Below are positions 44,988-56,923 of a DNA stretch of 64,000 bases, piece by piece; position 1 is the stretch's first letter; each line of letters begins with the position of its first letter. Position numbers and translations under genes: made by a program. Below the pieces are notes generated by a model. That model had not been told where the DNA came from. It saw only the letters and a list, made by a program, of their open reading frames with translations, and ran no database searches. Source of the stretch: Pyrenochaeta sp. MPI-SDFR-AT-0127 (lineage: Eukaryota > Ascomycota > Dothideomycetes > Pleosporales > Cucurbitariaceae). The DNA lies in NCBI GenBank assembly GCA_020747015.1, contig JAGTJM010000009.1:62001-126000 (forward strand), read 5' to 3'.

Positions 44988-45886
44988 GATGTTTTGTTAT
45001 CCAAGATATGTTCCCGACTCTTACAGGAGTATTTCCAATGCGCTGTTCGCGCTTTCAGAGAGTGCGACGATGATGCTGGATGTAGGATAAGGTGTAGTGG
45101 TACAACAACAACTCTGCGATGTGAGGATAGGGCTAGTAATGTAGATTCCAAGGGTCGGACACGAGAGCTGTCGCGTGCAAAACGCCTTTGCGCCGCGCGC
45201 CGAACCAAGCTGCGGGGAACGCGAAGTCTAGATCCAAGCTTTTGGACTAAGAGCTTCGTCGCGATTCAGGCACACAACCCTGCCACTGGTGTAATGTGAG
45301 CTCAGCAAGCTGTAATGGGGGCTGTAGACTGATTGCAGAGGAAAAGGAGCCCAAGTAGCCCAGAAGCATTGGTGTTACGGAGAGCTCGAAGGCCTCGGCA
45401 AGTACAAACCCTAACAAAGAATTGTCACGAACGCAGCCTTAAAGCATGGTCAGCCCGCGCACCATTGTGTCACATTGGGATGTCACCGAAAAGCCACGCG
45501 CGTCACCCGAGATTCCGGGTAGACATGCCTAGCTTGTGGGGAAATGTCGGATGGGGGTACTTCGTATCTTCTGTGGGGCCGTGGGAACATAATGAAAGAT
45601 AAACGACACTTATTACTTAAGAAGCGACTGAAGCGATTCTAGTTCGTACTTAGTTGTTGATTGTGTTTCATAGATGCTGATACGCATGGAGATATCCCCC
45701 CCGTCATATCAGACACTAGTCATGTACAATGACCCTCATACTAGGTCCCTGAAGGCACTTTGACAAACCATGGGAGATTCTGATCGCTGGGTGCGCTCTG
45801 AGAAAACCGATAACGCCCTCTGGCCCAATAGCCGTTCTCTTCTCCGCATCTTCCATGCCCACTGGTAGTTCATTCCGTTATTCATG
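44988..45886. other. Spacer without a recognised gene
   Basis: About 0.9 kb: promoter of the permease and 3' region of the chromodomain gene, both on minus. Frames are short and without motifs. Confidence 0.55.
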
Positions 45887-48800
45887 TTATACTCTAGCCA
45901 TGTACCTCTCACAGAAGTCAAAGATGCTCTCCTCTCCACATTTCATAAGCTCGTCAACGCACTGCGCAGGCGTAATAACATCACTTATTGTCTGTATTTC
46001 CTCTTTCCACTGCTGTACACACGGCGCGCCCGGTTCAATATGCACGACATAGAAGTGCCGATAGTCGCGTCGCATGTCGACTTGAAGGCCAGCATAGTAG
46101 CGAAGCATATGGAGGTTGGCATCATTTTGGCTGCGTGTGAGCGTCTTAAAATATTCTACAGGTGGTACGTTGGCGATAACACGACGCTCAGAGAGAATAG
46201 GGTATTTGTCGGGTACAAGACTGAGAGGAGCAATGGGATCGTCTTGTTCGATGTAGTTGGTTTCAGACAACATGGTGTAAAGTTCGGCGCAACTGTATAA
46301 TGTTAGATTCATCATAATCTCTGGACGTGCAATGAGACAGAATTACCTCTGGACGTCTGCATTGCCAGCCTCTAAATCCTTAGCATGATGCTCGCAGCGT
46401 AGAATTAATGATTCCATAAGCTCTGGGCGGACACAGAGACGCCAAAGCAAGCTGGCATCGGCCACCTCGTGCCAGGGAGAAATTGGACCAGTAACTTGCT
46501 GTAGTGATTTAATCTTTGCGAAGAAGAGCTGTACAATCTTTAATGCAACCTGTGGGGATTTCTCAAAGACCTCATCAGTGATATATATAAACCCTCCAAG
46601 AGGGAAAATCTCAACGCGATGATGGCCAAATTCGGGCGGAGAATCACATAAGGCAGCATCGTACTCGGGACCCGGTTGGAGACCAATAGACCAGAGACGC
46701 AATTGCTTCTTAAGGACTTGGCCGAATCCTGACATTTCCGTAAAGTTCTCGAAGTCGGGATGTGCCTGGTAGAGTTAGCTTGCATTCTGCAATGCGAAGG
46801 ATGCATGACAAACGATGATAATTCCCGACCCTCCATCCACAAGTTGCTGTTTAAAACTGATCCAAGAGCCATCGTACCACGCATTGCTGACTTTCACACG
46901 ATGCATCAACAGCCACCGAGTGATCAGTTCGAGCTCTTCTGAATGTTCTTGTGGATGGTAGATGAGGAAGGCTCTGAATTCCGTCAAAGACTTGACCTTA
47001 TCATCACCGCTACTAGTGAACATATCTGTGAAGTCGAGCTTGCAAGTTTGCTCAATCTTTGAATTCAGCTGGAAGCACATTGCCCGCGCTGGAGGCAATT
47101 CAGTCGCTGGCGGTGGTTGCACAGGCTCGCATACACCAACCGGTTGGCTGGCACCGTTCATTTCCGTTGCAATCCTCACTTGAGTATTGGGCGGGGATAC
47201 ATTTCCCGACTTGCCATACGCAGAACTCGAGCTCCGCTGGGTGATAACAGATCCTGAGCGAGATGTCAGTAGATGTCATTTGCGCCCAAGTGCAGGAACT
47301 TCACTTGGATCGTTGGCGGGTTGACCTGGTTTAATACGCGTATGAGATGGGGGGTCCGCAATGACGCCTGTGTCGTGATGTTGAAAAACACAATCTTCAG
47401 GCGCCTTCCGGCAGATACTCGTGGCCCAGTACCAGCAAGTCATATCAGTTGGTCTCGTCTTTGTCTGATCCCCTCCAGACAACCCAGGCTGTGAAGAATG
47501 ATACGGATACTTCTCAAATACGGGTCTGTCCTCAGGATTGATTTTCCTGAGCTCATAAGGAGCCTTTATCGAAACCGGCACTAGTCCCGTATTCCTGTGG
47601 GCGTATGGACAATCCGAGTCTGTTTTCCGACATCCAGCCTTGCTTGTGAACCAATAAAGGCACATAATCGGTGGTTTACGATACTTGGGAGGTAACCAAC
47701 CGCTTGTTTCACCCACAGGATAGTTGCGGCCATCGGCATCCTGATTGCGATGCATGAAATGGCATTTCTGGGGACCATTCGGACAATTGTTGCCCAGTCG
47801 CCAGTCAGGGCAGACTAAGGGGACTTTCTCGATTTCCCAGCTCTCAAGGGGGACTCCAGCGCTGACTTGCGCAGTATTTGGGATGTCATTCCAACCATCC
47901 TCCTGCAAATGACGAGTTCCAGTTTCGCGACGACTGTAGGGATTGTCACTCGGCAGCCGCGGCTTTGGCTTGACAAAATCTGCTGGTGTATTCACAAAGT
48001 CGAGTTCTCCAAGTTCCGGAGTGCCCTCCCTACGCGACCTCACGTCTGCTGCATGTCGAAAATGCATGTTCTTGTACAGTTTGTCGCCAGACCGCCGCTG
48101 TTTCGGTTCTGGCTTTCTCTCGTTGACGAATCTGATCCCTCCTGGTGCCGATTTTGTGGACGCAGTAGATGTAGCAGTTGTAGAGCCCACTACAATGGTG
48201 GCGCTACTGGTTTTTGACTGTGTTGACGACGCGGAATGTGAAACTGGTATAGTTGTCCGCTGGGCTTTCTTCACCGATTCAATAGTTCTCTGTGCTGATG
48301 ATTGCCATCGTTGAGCACGATTAGCAGGGCCAGCCGTACTGCCCGCGAGCCTAGAAGTCTCTTGTTCACGTTGAGCATGGGCCTCGCTCGGCTTTGTTGT
48401 GCGTTTCAGTTTGGGGTCATGTACAATGTTCTTCATTGAGCTTTGGTTTGCCTTATCGACTCTTTCCGGTGACCTTGGCTGATCATCACGCGAGTTACCA
48501 CCGGTAGCTTTTCGTTTTGACATTGTTTGAAGCTCCCCCATAAAAGAGTCCTCTGAAGTCTCCATAGACTCCTCTCCCGATGAGGATGAAGATGATTGAT
48601 ACAAAGGAGGCTTACGAATGATTGGGGTCTGTCGGATGAGTAAATCGCCATCATTTTGATGTACCGGAGATGCCTGTTCCGACAATATTACGTCTTGGCT
48701 GTCAACAAACAAGCTGTTGAGTTGGCTGGCATCTTTCGCCTCTCTTTCTGCGAGACTCTCTCTTGCAGACATGGCTAGTTGCTTACGCTTCTTTGCGCGC

Positions 48801-49371
48801 TTCTCCCTCCTGAGTTTTGTGGATGCTTCGCTGATTTGGTGAGCCCGGTCATATTCCTCAATCACTTGAGCGTTGTCCGCCTGAAATTTATCTTCATCCA
48901 TTGCTTGCCTTCTGGCCTGCCACACTGAAACGACATCGGTGCTTTCAAGATTTACTGCGGGTTCCCACGTCCCTGAGGATGTTAGTTAACCATAATTTGT
49001 GCAATACAGCATTTCTTTTGGCGAGCATCAAAAATGAAGTTGGAAGGCCCGGTGACCCTTGCGCTTCCGATATGGTGTTGGCAGAGCTCAATAGAGAAAT
49101 CCCGCGTAGTTCACAAGCTTGCTGTTATAGCGGGTTTCTTACATCTACACCACATTTTAGACTATTTCTTTGCATTGTCACTCCATTCTTACCTGTGTAT
49201 CGCATAGTTCTCCCACCTGCACAAATACTTTGATTCCTCAATCCCATTTGGATATCTCTCTATGCGCTCAGCGCGAACATCTTCGATTCCGTATGAGGAT
49301 TTTACGGAACTCTGCGGTGTCGAATTCAAGGATACATCATCCGTATCACATTCCATATCAAGATCCGCCAT
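45887..49371 (-). CDS. Chromodomain plus CCCH zinc-finger protein
   Basis: Five exon segments on minus: 49371-49193, 48972-47305, 47253-46814, 46765-46347 and 46292-45887, about 1,037 residues. The N-terminus carries a chromodomain: YGIEDVRAERIERYPNGIEE, YLCRWENYAIH in exon 1 and TWEPAVNLESTDVVSVW in exon 2. A long charged, disordered region follows. Three CCCH-like zinc fingers lie near residues 440-575, in segments reading CHFMH, CLYWFTSKAGCRKTDSDCPY and CWYWATSICRKAPEDCVFQH. The C-terminal 420 residues look folded (for example HRVEIFPLGGFIYITDEVF) but match nothing I recognise. Chromodomains read methylated histone tails and CCCH fingers often bind RNA, so a heterochromatin or nascent-RNA role is plausible inference. 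Splices 2-4 are in phase. The first, inside the chromodomain, is off by one base, so the gene needs a non-standard exon or carries a frameshift. Confidence 0.75.
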
Positions 49372-49810
49372 ATGAAGCGGCCTGGCTCGGCTTAGCGGAC
49401 CTGATTGGTCAAGAGCAGAGATTCGTCTACCGTATAGATAATGAGCCGTCTGCACGCAGGAGATGCCTAGCGCTCCAAATGGAGAAGCAAAAGGCCCCGG
49501 AAAGACCCAAAGTGCTCGGGGTTGTGGCGCGTTTTGGTTGTTTGAAGTTGTGGTAGTGCAAACAAAGAGCAACCTCAAGGAGGGCGGCCAACAGAGCTTA
49601 TGGCACGTGCATTGCCGCTAGTGCTTCGTCGTAGAGGTCTCCTCTGTCGAGGCAGCCAAATTCAGTACCACTCCCAGCTACCACAGGCGAACTTGCGAGC
49701 TATTACCTGCTCCAAGACTTTGATTCTACCCAGATTGCCACTGTTCATTCCCTCGCTAGATATCAAGCGTCCCTCCCAGCTGTGCAACCGCTCCCCCGCC
49801 CACCGCAACC
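49372..49810. promoter_or_regulatory. Divergent promoter, chromodomain gene / rab11
   Basis: About 440 bp between divergent start codons. It must contain both promoters and leaders; no individual site is assigned. Confidence 0.5.
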
Positions 49811-50798
49811 ATGGCGAACGACGAATATGACGTGAGTGTTCGGTGCGACAGCGCTGTCCCTGGAGCCTATACTGACATACCGTGTACAGTTTCTTTTCAA
49901 GGGTACATACACTACGCCCTCAGTTCCCGATATCCCCCCCCACTAACCGCCACAGTGGTCCTCATCGGAGACTCAGGCGTCGGTAAATCCAATCTGTTGA
50001 GCCGATTCACCCGCAACGAGTTCAACCTCGACTCCAAGTCGACCATCGGCGTCGAGTTCGCTACCAGATCCATCCAAGTCGACGCCAAGACCATCAAGGC
50101 TCAGATTTGGGATACCGCAGGCCAGGAGCGGTACCGCGCAATCACGTCCGCATACTACCGCGGCGCAGTGGGAGCACTGCTTGTCTACGATATCAGCAAG
50201 CATCAGACATACGAGAATGTAACGAGGTGGCTGAAGGAGTTGCGCGACCATGCTGACGCCAACATTGTTATCATGCTCGTGGGTAACAAGAGCGATTTGA
50301 GGCATCTGCGGGCAGTGCCGACCGAGGAGGCCAAACAGTTCGCAAGTGGGTTCTCAAGTCTCTCCACCAGTACCATCGTGTATATCTACAGGGATCACTA
50401 CTGACATGTTGGGCGCGCAGGCGAAAATAACCTCTCCTTCATCGAGACGTCTGCCTTGGACGCCAGTAACGTAGAGCTAGCCTTCCAGAATATCCTCACA
50501 GGTAAGCTCGATCTTCATAACCAATACGTGGCACTGGGCGAAAGTGGCTCGCGCATGCAGCTTGGAACGGCGCTGTGCTAAGACGTAGTCACACCGCCAC
50601 TTCCGCATGTGCCGTCCTCGTCTCTGCGAGAATTAGCTACGAATTGTGCTGACTTGATTTCTAGAAATTTACCGCATCGTCTCGAGCAAAGCCCTAGATC
50701 AAGGCGAAGGCAGCGGCCAGAATGTACTTGGCGGCGAGCGCAAGGTGGTCGACTTCAGCCAGCCAGCCGATGCAGAGCAGAAGAAGGGATGCTGCTAG
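49811..50798 (+). CDS. ypt31: Rab11/Ypt31-family small GTPase
   Basis: Five exons, 49811-49831, 49890-49902, 49956-50345, 50421-50501 and 50665-50798, encode 212 residues. The order MANDEYDFLFK then VVLIGDSGVGKSNLLSRF is the Rab11 start. GTPase motifs are the P-loop GDSGVGKS (residues 16-23), switch I with STIGVEFATRS, WDTAGQERYRAITSAYYRGA, NKSD and ETSAL. The protein ends KKGCC, a double-cysteine geranylgeranylation signal. Rab11/Ypt31 drives exit from the trans-Golgi and recycling-endosome traffic to growing tips. Exons 1 and 2 are only 21 and 13 nt, so automated starts placed at 49811 in a single frame would be wrong. The last intron is 163 nt. Confidence 0.96.
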
Positions 50799-51310
50799 AC
50801 GAGCGAACACGTTTCACATGCGTTTTGTTGCGCCAGCACTTCTGCAATGGGCTCAGGAAACAACACGGTCCTGGTATTGAATGGACTACGATGCAAACGT
50901 GCTTCCCTCAAGAACCCATTATATGAGTCATGCGACAGTTTATGGCGTCCAGGAAGTCCCATTCGGTCTTTTCTATCTCACCTTACGTCTGCTTCGTGTC
51001 TCGGCTTCGACTCGGCTTAGGTGTCTGTTCTTTGCTTGTTTTGCATGCTGCGGGGGTTATTTCCTTTATACACTAGTTGATGGCGGTAATGCGATACGCT
51101 GCTGTATGATCGGATTCAATGACAGCCTATACTTACTTATCACCGCCTGTTCGTACCCTCCGCCTCTCTAATATGTTAGACAGATATTTGTGAATCTGTA
51201 ACATAACAAGTGTATAAATTGTGAACTATCACATGGAGCGACACACGTAGTGGAATTCACTGGAGAGGGTAGCCATTCGAAGTCTATTTAAGAAAAAAAG
51301 AAGCTCTAAG
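50799..51310. other. Convergent spacer
   Basis: About 0.5 kb between the convergent rab11 and TPT transporter genes, AT-rich near 51.18-51.31 kb, consistent with two 3' UTRs. No other feature is seen. Confidence 0.6.
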
Positions 51311-52994
51311 TTAAGAAACGCCAATACCTCGTCTACCATTAACGTCATGTGGCCGCCATGTCTCTTCTTGCTTTGTACCTGGTGGCAGGTAGCTTGAAGC
51401 TTGCTCGGGCGTCCGTCTATATCCTGTATCATCATCTCGTTTCTCATCTCTCGACTCCACTATTCCCGTCATGGGATACGCCCCTGTGCCAGATATGGTG
51501 GACGGACTGTTGGTGAAGATGGGCCTCGACTTCACATCTGTTGCCAAAGGGAGGAGTGATCCATGTGCCTTGGATTGCATGGCTTTCGCCCGCTTATCCG
51601 CCTTCGATGCGTCTGATGTTCGATCGTACAGATATAGTCCTACAAATGTGAGGCCTAGCCCGAATGCCTGGACATTGCTAATAGGTTTTCCAAACCAGAC
51701 GACCGCAAAAACGATGACGAAAACGCGTTTGATCAAGCTCGCAACAGAGTACGTTACAGGCGATATCATGGACAACAGAACAAAGGCTACGATGTTTTGG
51801 CCAAAGTGGAATGTGCCGTTGAACAGGAACTCGAGAAGAAGGCGTCCGTGGTCGTAGGCTCCAGGATGATCTGAAAGCTCGATGGAAGCATCATGGAGAA
51901 AGTCGAACATGAGCGTGAAGCCTTCTGACCATAGCCAAAGAGGAAGGGTGAAAAGAAATGCCAGACCAGAAGAGTAACAGAGCAGGTTGAGTTTATCAGG
52001 CTTCGTAAATCGACTAGGCGGGAGACCATCCTTCTCAGCGGCGGCGGCATCATTAAAAATCTGCTTGGAGACGATATTCTGCACGACAAACAAGATAGCA
52101 CTGGCAAATGCAGACACTAGGCCTATAAAGTTGGCGTTGAAGTCCGCGGAGCATGCTAGTATCACGCCGACAGTAAGGGGTATCAGGGAAAGATACGTCG
52201 GTATTGAGTATTGAATCTTGAAGAAGACACTATACGCCGTGACGGTCAAGAGCGGGGATAGACCCTTGATGGTATGCACTAGCGACACTGGTATTCTGCT
52301 CGTTGCATCCGCACTCAAGATATGCCCCCCAATTTGGAAACAGGTGAGGGGCAAGGTAGCCATGATGAGCTCCTTGGACGGAGAGCGAATACCGTACTTC
52401 AAAAAGGGCATCGCTTGCTTCATGCGGGGGTATTTCCTGGCTAGTGTTGCAAGGAGGAGACACCAGCCGGACACGAAGGCGAATTGTACGGTCGTCAGGG
52501 TGATTGGTCGTGGAAGTGCAGTAAGGATGGCCTTGGAAGACATGTTTGTGAAGATGGAGGTCATGTACCAGACGCCGCAGAGCATCTGCATTGGTTAGCT
52601 TTCACCTAGGCTTTCCTTGTTATCCGTCTCCACGTACGATGAGTTTCGGCGAAAGAGGCGCCTTCAGCGCATCTGCAATCTCATGCGCATTCTGACTGAC
52701 GCTCCCCTTCCGCGTCCGTATGGTCCTAATCGCCTCGCTCAAGCTCTTCTGTCTGCCATGTCTTGTCGCCGGTCCTTGCGCGGAGCCATTTGCATATCTG
52801 GCCTCTTTCCGCGGCTGCCATCTGTCTGCAGGCAGCGCGCCGCCATTTGCTTGTGTTGCGTGGCTAGGGCTTCCCGATCGCGATGAACTGAGACCGTAGT
52901 GGTCCTCTTCGGGCATGGGAAGGAGATCGGGCTGGAAGGCGGGGAATTTGAAGGTAGCGTTCGGACTCGAGTCCCGCGCTGAGCTGGACGTCAT
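51311..52994 (-). CDS. Triose-phosphate-transporter (TPT/DMT) family protein, Sly41-like
   Basis: Exons 52994-52638 and 52585-51311 encode 543 residues. The first exon gives a 119-residue hydrophilic N-terminus rich in Ser, Arg and Pro. The TPT domain then starts LCGVWYMTSIFTNMSSKAIL and runs through about ten helices. Family hallmarks include PVSLVHTIKGLSPLLTV, NIVSKQIFND and SPVTYSVASLIKRVFVIV with a FGKP turn. The C-terminal 110 residues are hydrophilic. The family exchanges phosphorylated sugars or nucleotide sugars for phosphate in ER/Golgi membranes; fungal members of this shape resemble Sly41, a suppressor of Ypt1 loss. Sly41 orthology is suggested by length and tails, not proven. The gene is divergent from the secreted esterase with about 495 bp between starts. 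Confidence 0.92.
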
Positions 52995-53489
52995 CGCGAC
53001 TACTGAGAAGGAGTCGGAAGGATGCAGGTGCCCTGAAGATGTTGGTTACGCCATCGGGACAGGGAGTTTTTGAGCGGTGGATTTGAGATGTGTCTCGCGA
53101 GATGGTGGCGCACTCCCTGCGAGGTAGGAGATCTGTGACGTCGTACTGAAAGGCTGAATTCGAGATTTGGCCAACAACGCAGAGGACTGAACCAAGAATT
53201 TGGTGTTGAATCTGAAGCTTAGCAACGGGCCTGTAATTAGCGGAGCATCTGGTTGGTTACATGGACTCCTGTCCGGATGTGGTTCGGATCTGCTGGTGCT
53301 TGTTAGCTTCGCGACAGGGGTCACCCTTCACCATACACAGAACAGCAGCCAAGGCGGCGTGATGAATGTTGCAGTACCTGCTCAAATCGGCAAATCTTGC
53401 GTAAGTAGGCTCCATTTGCGCTCATATACGACGCCTCTCCCGCTTCTGCAGGTAATAGATTGTGTTCACTGCATTGTGGTAGTCCAACA
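52995..53489. promoter_or_regulatory. Divergent promoter, TPT transporter / secreted esterase
   Basis: About 495 bp between divergent start codons containing both promoters. Short open frames cross it but show no motif. Confidence 0.5.
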
Positions 53490-56289
53490 ATGACTCGAGC
53501 ATCGCTTCCACTTTGGATTTGTTCTTCTTTGTGCCTACAGCCATGCTATGCCGCTCAGTATGGGCCTCTCATGGCCCCAATAGTCAGTCGAACGCTTAAT
53601 TCTTCTTTGTTCTCCATCAACAGCACATGGCAAGTTCTTGGGCCATTTCAGATCGGGACGAGGGGTGCGTCAATCCTGATTGCATAGTCAGAGAGCACCC
53701 AAAATCCATTGGTGTAGCTAACAACATTGGGTCATAGAAGCTAGCTGGGGCGCAGATCCGCTCGAGTATGCCGGTGGCTTCAGAAGCGTTTCCTATGATC
53801 CACAGGCGACATTTCGCAGCTCATTACCTACCAATGGGACCGCAAGGTGGAACCTCACCAAAAGTGTACGAACTTCAAGTGATCCGACTTCGTGCAATGC
53901 TTCCTTGAGCATCAGCTACTCCAATGTGGACTGGAACTTCTTCAAAGATATCTACGGATGGGCTGCGGTCCAGTACCAAGCATGGGCACGCGGAGAGCTT
54001 ATTGTTGGCGGCAATGAGACACAACATGTGATACTCCACACAGATGCAATCCTGGAGTATTGGATTGATGACACGCATTATTTTGGCGGAGACTTTTACA
54101 CCTTCAGAAAAGCACCTCCTGTCCTACACCTTAAGCCTGGGTCCCACAAAATCGATATCCGTCTGGTACGAGACGTTCGAGCATTTGGAGGCATACTGGA
54201 GCCTACAATCGATGTCATAGTCGACGTTCGGCAAGTATCTGGGACTCTAGAACTCGCAAAGCCTGGCATTCTTATATCTGATATCGTTGATGGTAAGCTC
54301 GCAGCGACCACTGGGTCGGTGTACCTTAGAAACAGCGGGGAGGATGATATCGAGATTGTGGGTATAAAGCCTTCTAACGTAAGTGCCTTCTCTTTGTCTG
54401 AGGTTTATAGTAAGTGCCCACTCATTTGGCTCAACGATTTGACTCGCAACCAGGCTAGTATCACGCCACCTGTCAGCCATAATAACTATGACTTGACCAT
54501 CGTGGCAGGTCAAACAAGGCCGATTGCTTTCAATATTTCACTGCTTACAAACAACGCATCTTTCATAGCGTATAACATCACTTACAAAGCTACTAATAGC
54601 ACTCAACACTCTACGCTGCAAGTATCGCAGCAGCTGAACCATGTCTCCATGTACCGGCCCCATAAGGTCACCTTCCTCCATCCTGGTGGCATGGCATCTT
54701 ACGCCATGCTCAGAGCTCCTGCGAAGAACGCATCCTGTCAATCACACCAGACAAGGCTGCCTGTGCTATTAGCTTTACATGGAGCTGGCCTAGAAGCAGA
54801 TAGTCCCATGGTCACTAGTGCCTTAGATCCAGTTTCTGATTTGTGTGCTTGGGTCCTTTTTCCCACCGGGGTTACACCTTGGTCTGGAGATGATTGGCAC
54901 AACTGGGGCTTTGCCGATGTTGAAGCTGCTGTCAAGGCTGTCCCAGACTGGATTGAGACCGTTGGTTGGAGAGGCGCAGGCGTGGATACCAACAGATGGA
55001 TCGTATCAGGGCATTCCAATGGCGGACAAGGCACTTTCTACGCTTTAACTCACAAGCCTGACAAGATACTTGCTGCGGCTCCCGTATCGGGATACTCATC
55101 GATCCAAAAATATGTTCCTTATGAGTTATGGCAGCCGGCGGACCCAAGACGGACAGCCGTTGTGAGCGCGTCGCTCAATAGCTACCGCCATGAGATGCTC
55201 ATGGCAAACGTCAACGGCATACCAATTCAGCAACAGCATGGCGAGATTGACGATAACGTTCCAGCGTACAACTCACGTTTGCTTGCGCAGCAGATATATC
55301 TTGCAGGAAGTAACTCGAGTTATAATGAAGTTGAAAATCAGAATCATTGGTGGGAATTGGTCATGACAACACCAGAATTGGTGGAGTTCTACTACGAGCA
55401 AACTCGAAATCAGGACGTGCTTCCAAGGAAATTGACAGAATTTCATATTGTAGTTGGGGACCCAGGCGACATGGGAGCAAAGGGCGGGATTAGAGTTACG
55501 CATCTGAAAGACCCAGGTCAGTACGGGCGGGTTAGTGTCAAGGGACACACGATCAAGACGTCAAACGTCCAAAGCCTTGAGTTTGACCCCATACTGTGGA
55601 GTGGCGCAATCACCTTAAATGGACAGAATTTGCAGCTTGCACAATCAGTCATCGCCTCTGGCTCCCCAGTCCATGTGTACATATCTGGCGACACCTGGTC
55701 GATCGGAGCGCTTCACAAGGCGGACATGAAACCCCAAAGGCATACGAGGCAACTAGGTTCAATGACCGCTCTCCTTCGTACCAAAGGCCCATTTGTTATC
55801 CATCAGCCACACTCAACCAATACCTCCCATCTAGCACTGCAGATCTCTCGCAACCTTCACCAGTACTTCCAGGCTGACTCTGTCATCACAAATAGCTTGC
55901 CATTAAACAGCAGTGGTAACGTCATTACCCTCGCCGTTGGTTTCAGTCTTGAAGGCCTTTCGTCTGACTTTCCCATACATGTGACTGACTCTGGCATCTC
56001 CATCCGCGATCATCAAGGCCGGGAACAACGATATGGCGAGGAAGCCCGTGGTGCGGCATTCTTGCGACCACTAGAGGGTGAAAGACTTGATCTAGTCCTG
56101 TGGGGTGCTGACTTGCAAGGCTTGCAGCAGGCTGCGCGGATGGTGCCAATGCTGACAGGTGTTGGACAGCCAGACTTTGTACTTTTTGGGGAGAGCGCGA
56201 GGTGGAAAGGTATTGAGGGAGCATTGGCTATGGGATTTTTTGACTCCAACTGGGAAGTCACTGCGTCGAGTGTGGTTGAAAGCGGATAG
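53490..56289 (+). CDS. Large secreted alpha/beta-hydrolase (esterase/peptidase-like)
   Basis: Exons 53490-53664 and 53738-56289 encode 908 residues. MTRASLPLWICSSLCLQPCYA is a signal peptide. About residues 60-280 form a beta-rich N-terminal region with several N-glycosylation sequons. The hydrolase core starts near LPVLLALHGAG (about residue 350). It has GHSNGGQG with nucleophile Ser about 485, an Asp in HGEIDDNVP near 560 and a His in NQNHWWELV near 593, an arrangement like feruloyl-esterase, PHB-depolymerase or S9-type hydrolases. A long C-terminal region of about 300 residues follows. It is probably extracellular; the substrate is unknown. A GTAAGT...CAG stretch at 54410-54453 resembles an intron, but removal would cause a stop, so it is kept as coding. 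Confidence 0.88.
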
Positions 56290-56923
56290 CAAGCACATGT
56301 AGCGAAGGAAGGTGATCACATGTTTCGACGATACATGCGCATAATGTTTGCCCACCAATACACCAATGTTGACCAAAACGAACCGTATATAACAAATACC
56401 TTACTGTGTTGTAGCACTCAATCTTAAGGTGAAGCGTGTATTCTACTGTCCTGCCGTTGCATTTTGGGAGCAAACCAGGCAAATTCTTCATAACGCGCAA
56501 AGTTTGGCCTCATGTGGAGGTGAAGGCGAGGTGGTCGAGACACGTCCCAATGCAAATTCCTCTTCTGGCCGTCCCTGCCTCGTTTGTCTGGGCAGCTGTA
56601 CTTGACCTTGTCCCACTACTTCCTGTTATACGTCCCTTGCCCCAACGTCTTCTTTCCACCTTGACAAACACCTCACGCTCGTTACTGCATGGGTGTGGCC
56701 CTCGTCCTTTCTCAATTGTTAATACTCACTGGGACCTGCTGATTTATTCCCATCTGAGTCATTTCACCTTCGTTTCTACATCTACTTTGGCCATATACGT
56801 CGCCAAACGAACATTATCGAGCTGACGTGTCTTGCATATTATCTACAAATTTGCCCAGTCTTGTCAGACTACACGCATCTCTCGGATCTCTTTCATCTAC
56901 CTACGCGTCTGACGCCTACAACA
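56290..56923. other. Spacer upstream of the PUF gene
   Basis: About 0.63 kb with the 3' end of the esterase transcript and a pyrimidine-rich leader region before the PUF start codon. No separate gene is recognised. Confidence 0.55.

Noticed and set aside
54410..54453. GTAAGT...CAG segment in the secreted hydrolase looking like a 44-nt intron
   Set aside because: Splicing it out produces an immediate stop codon, while the unspliced frame continues for 600 residues.
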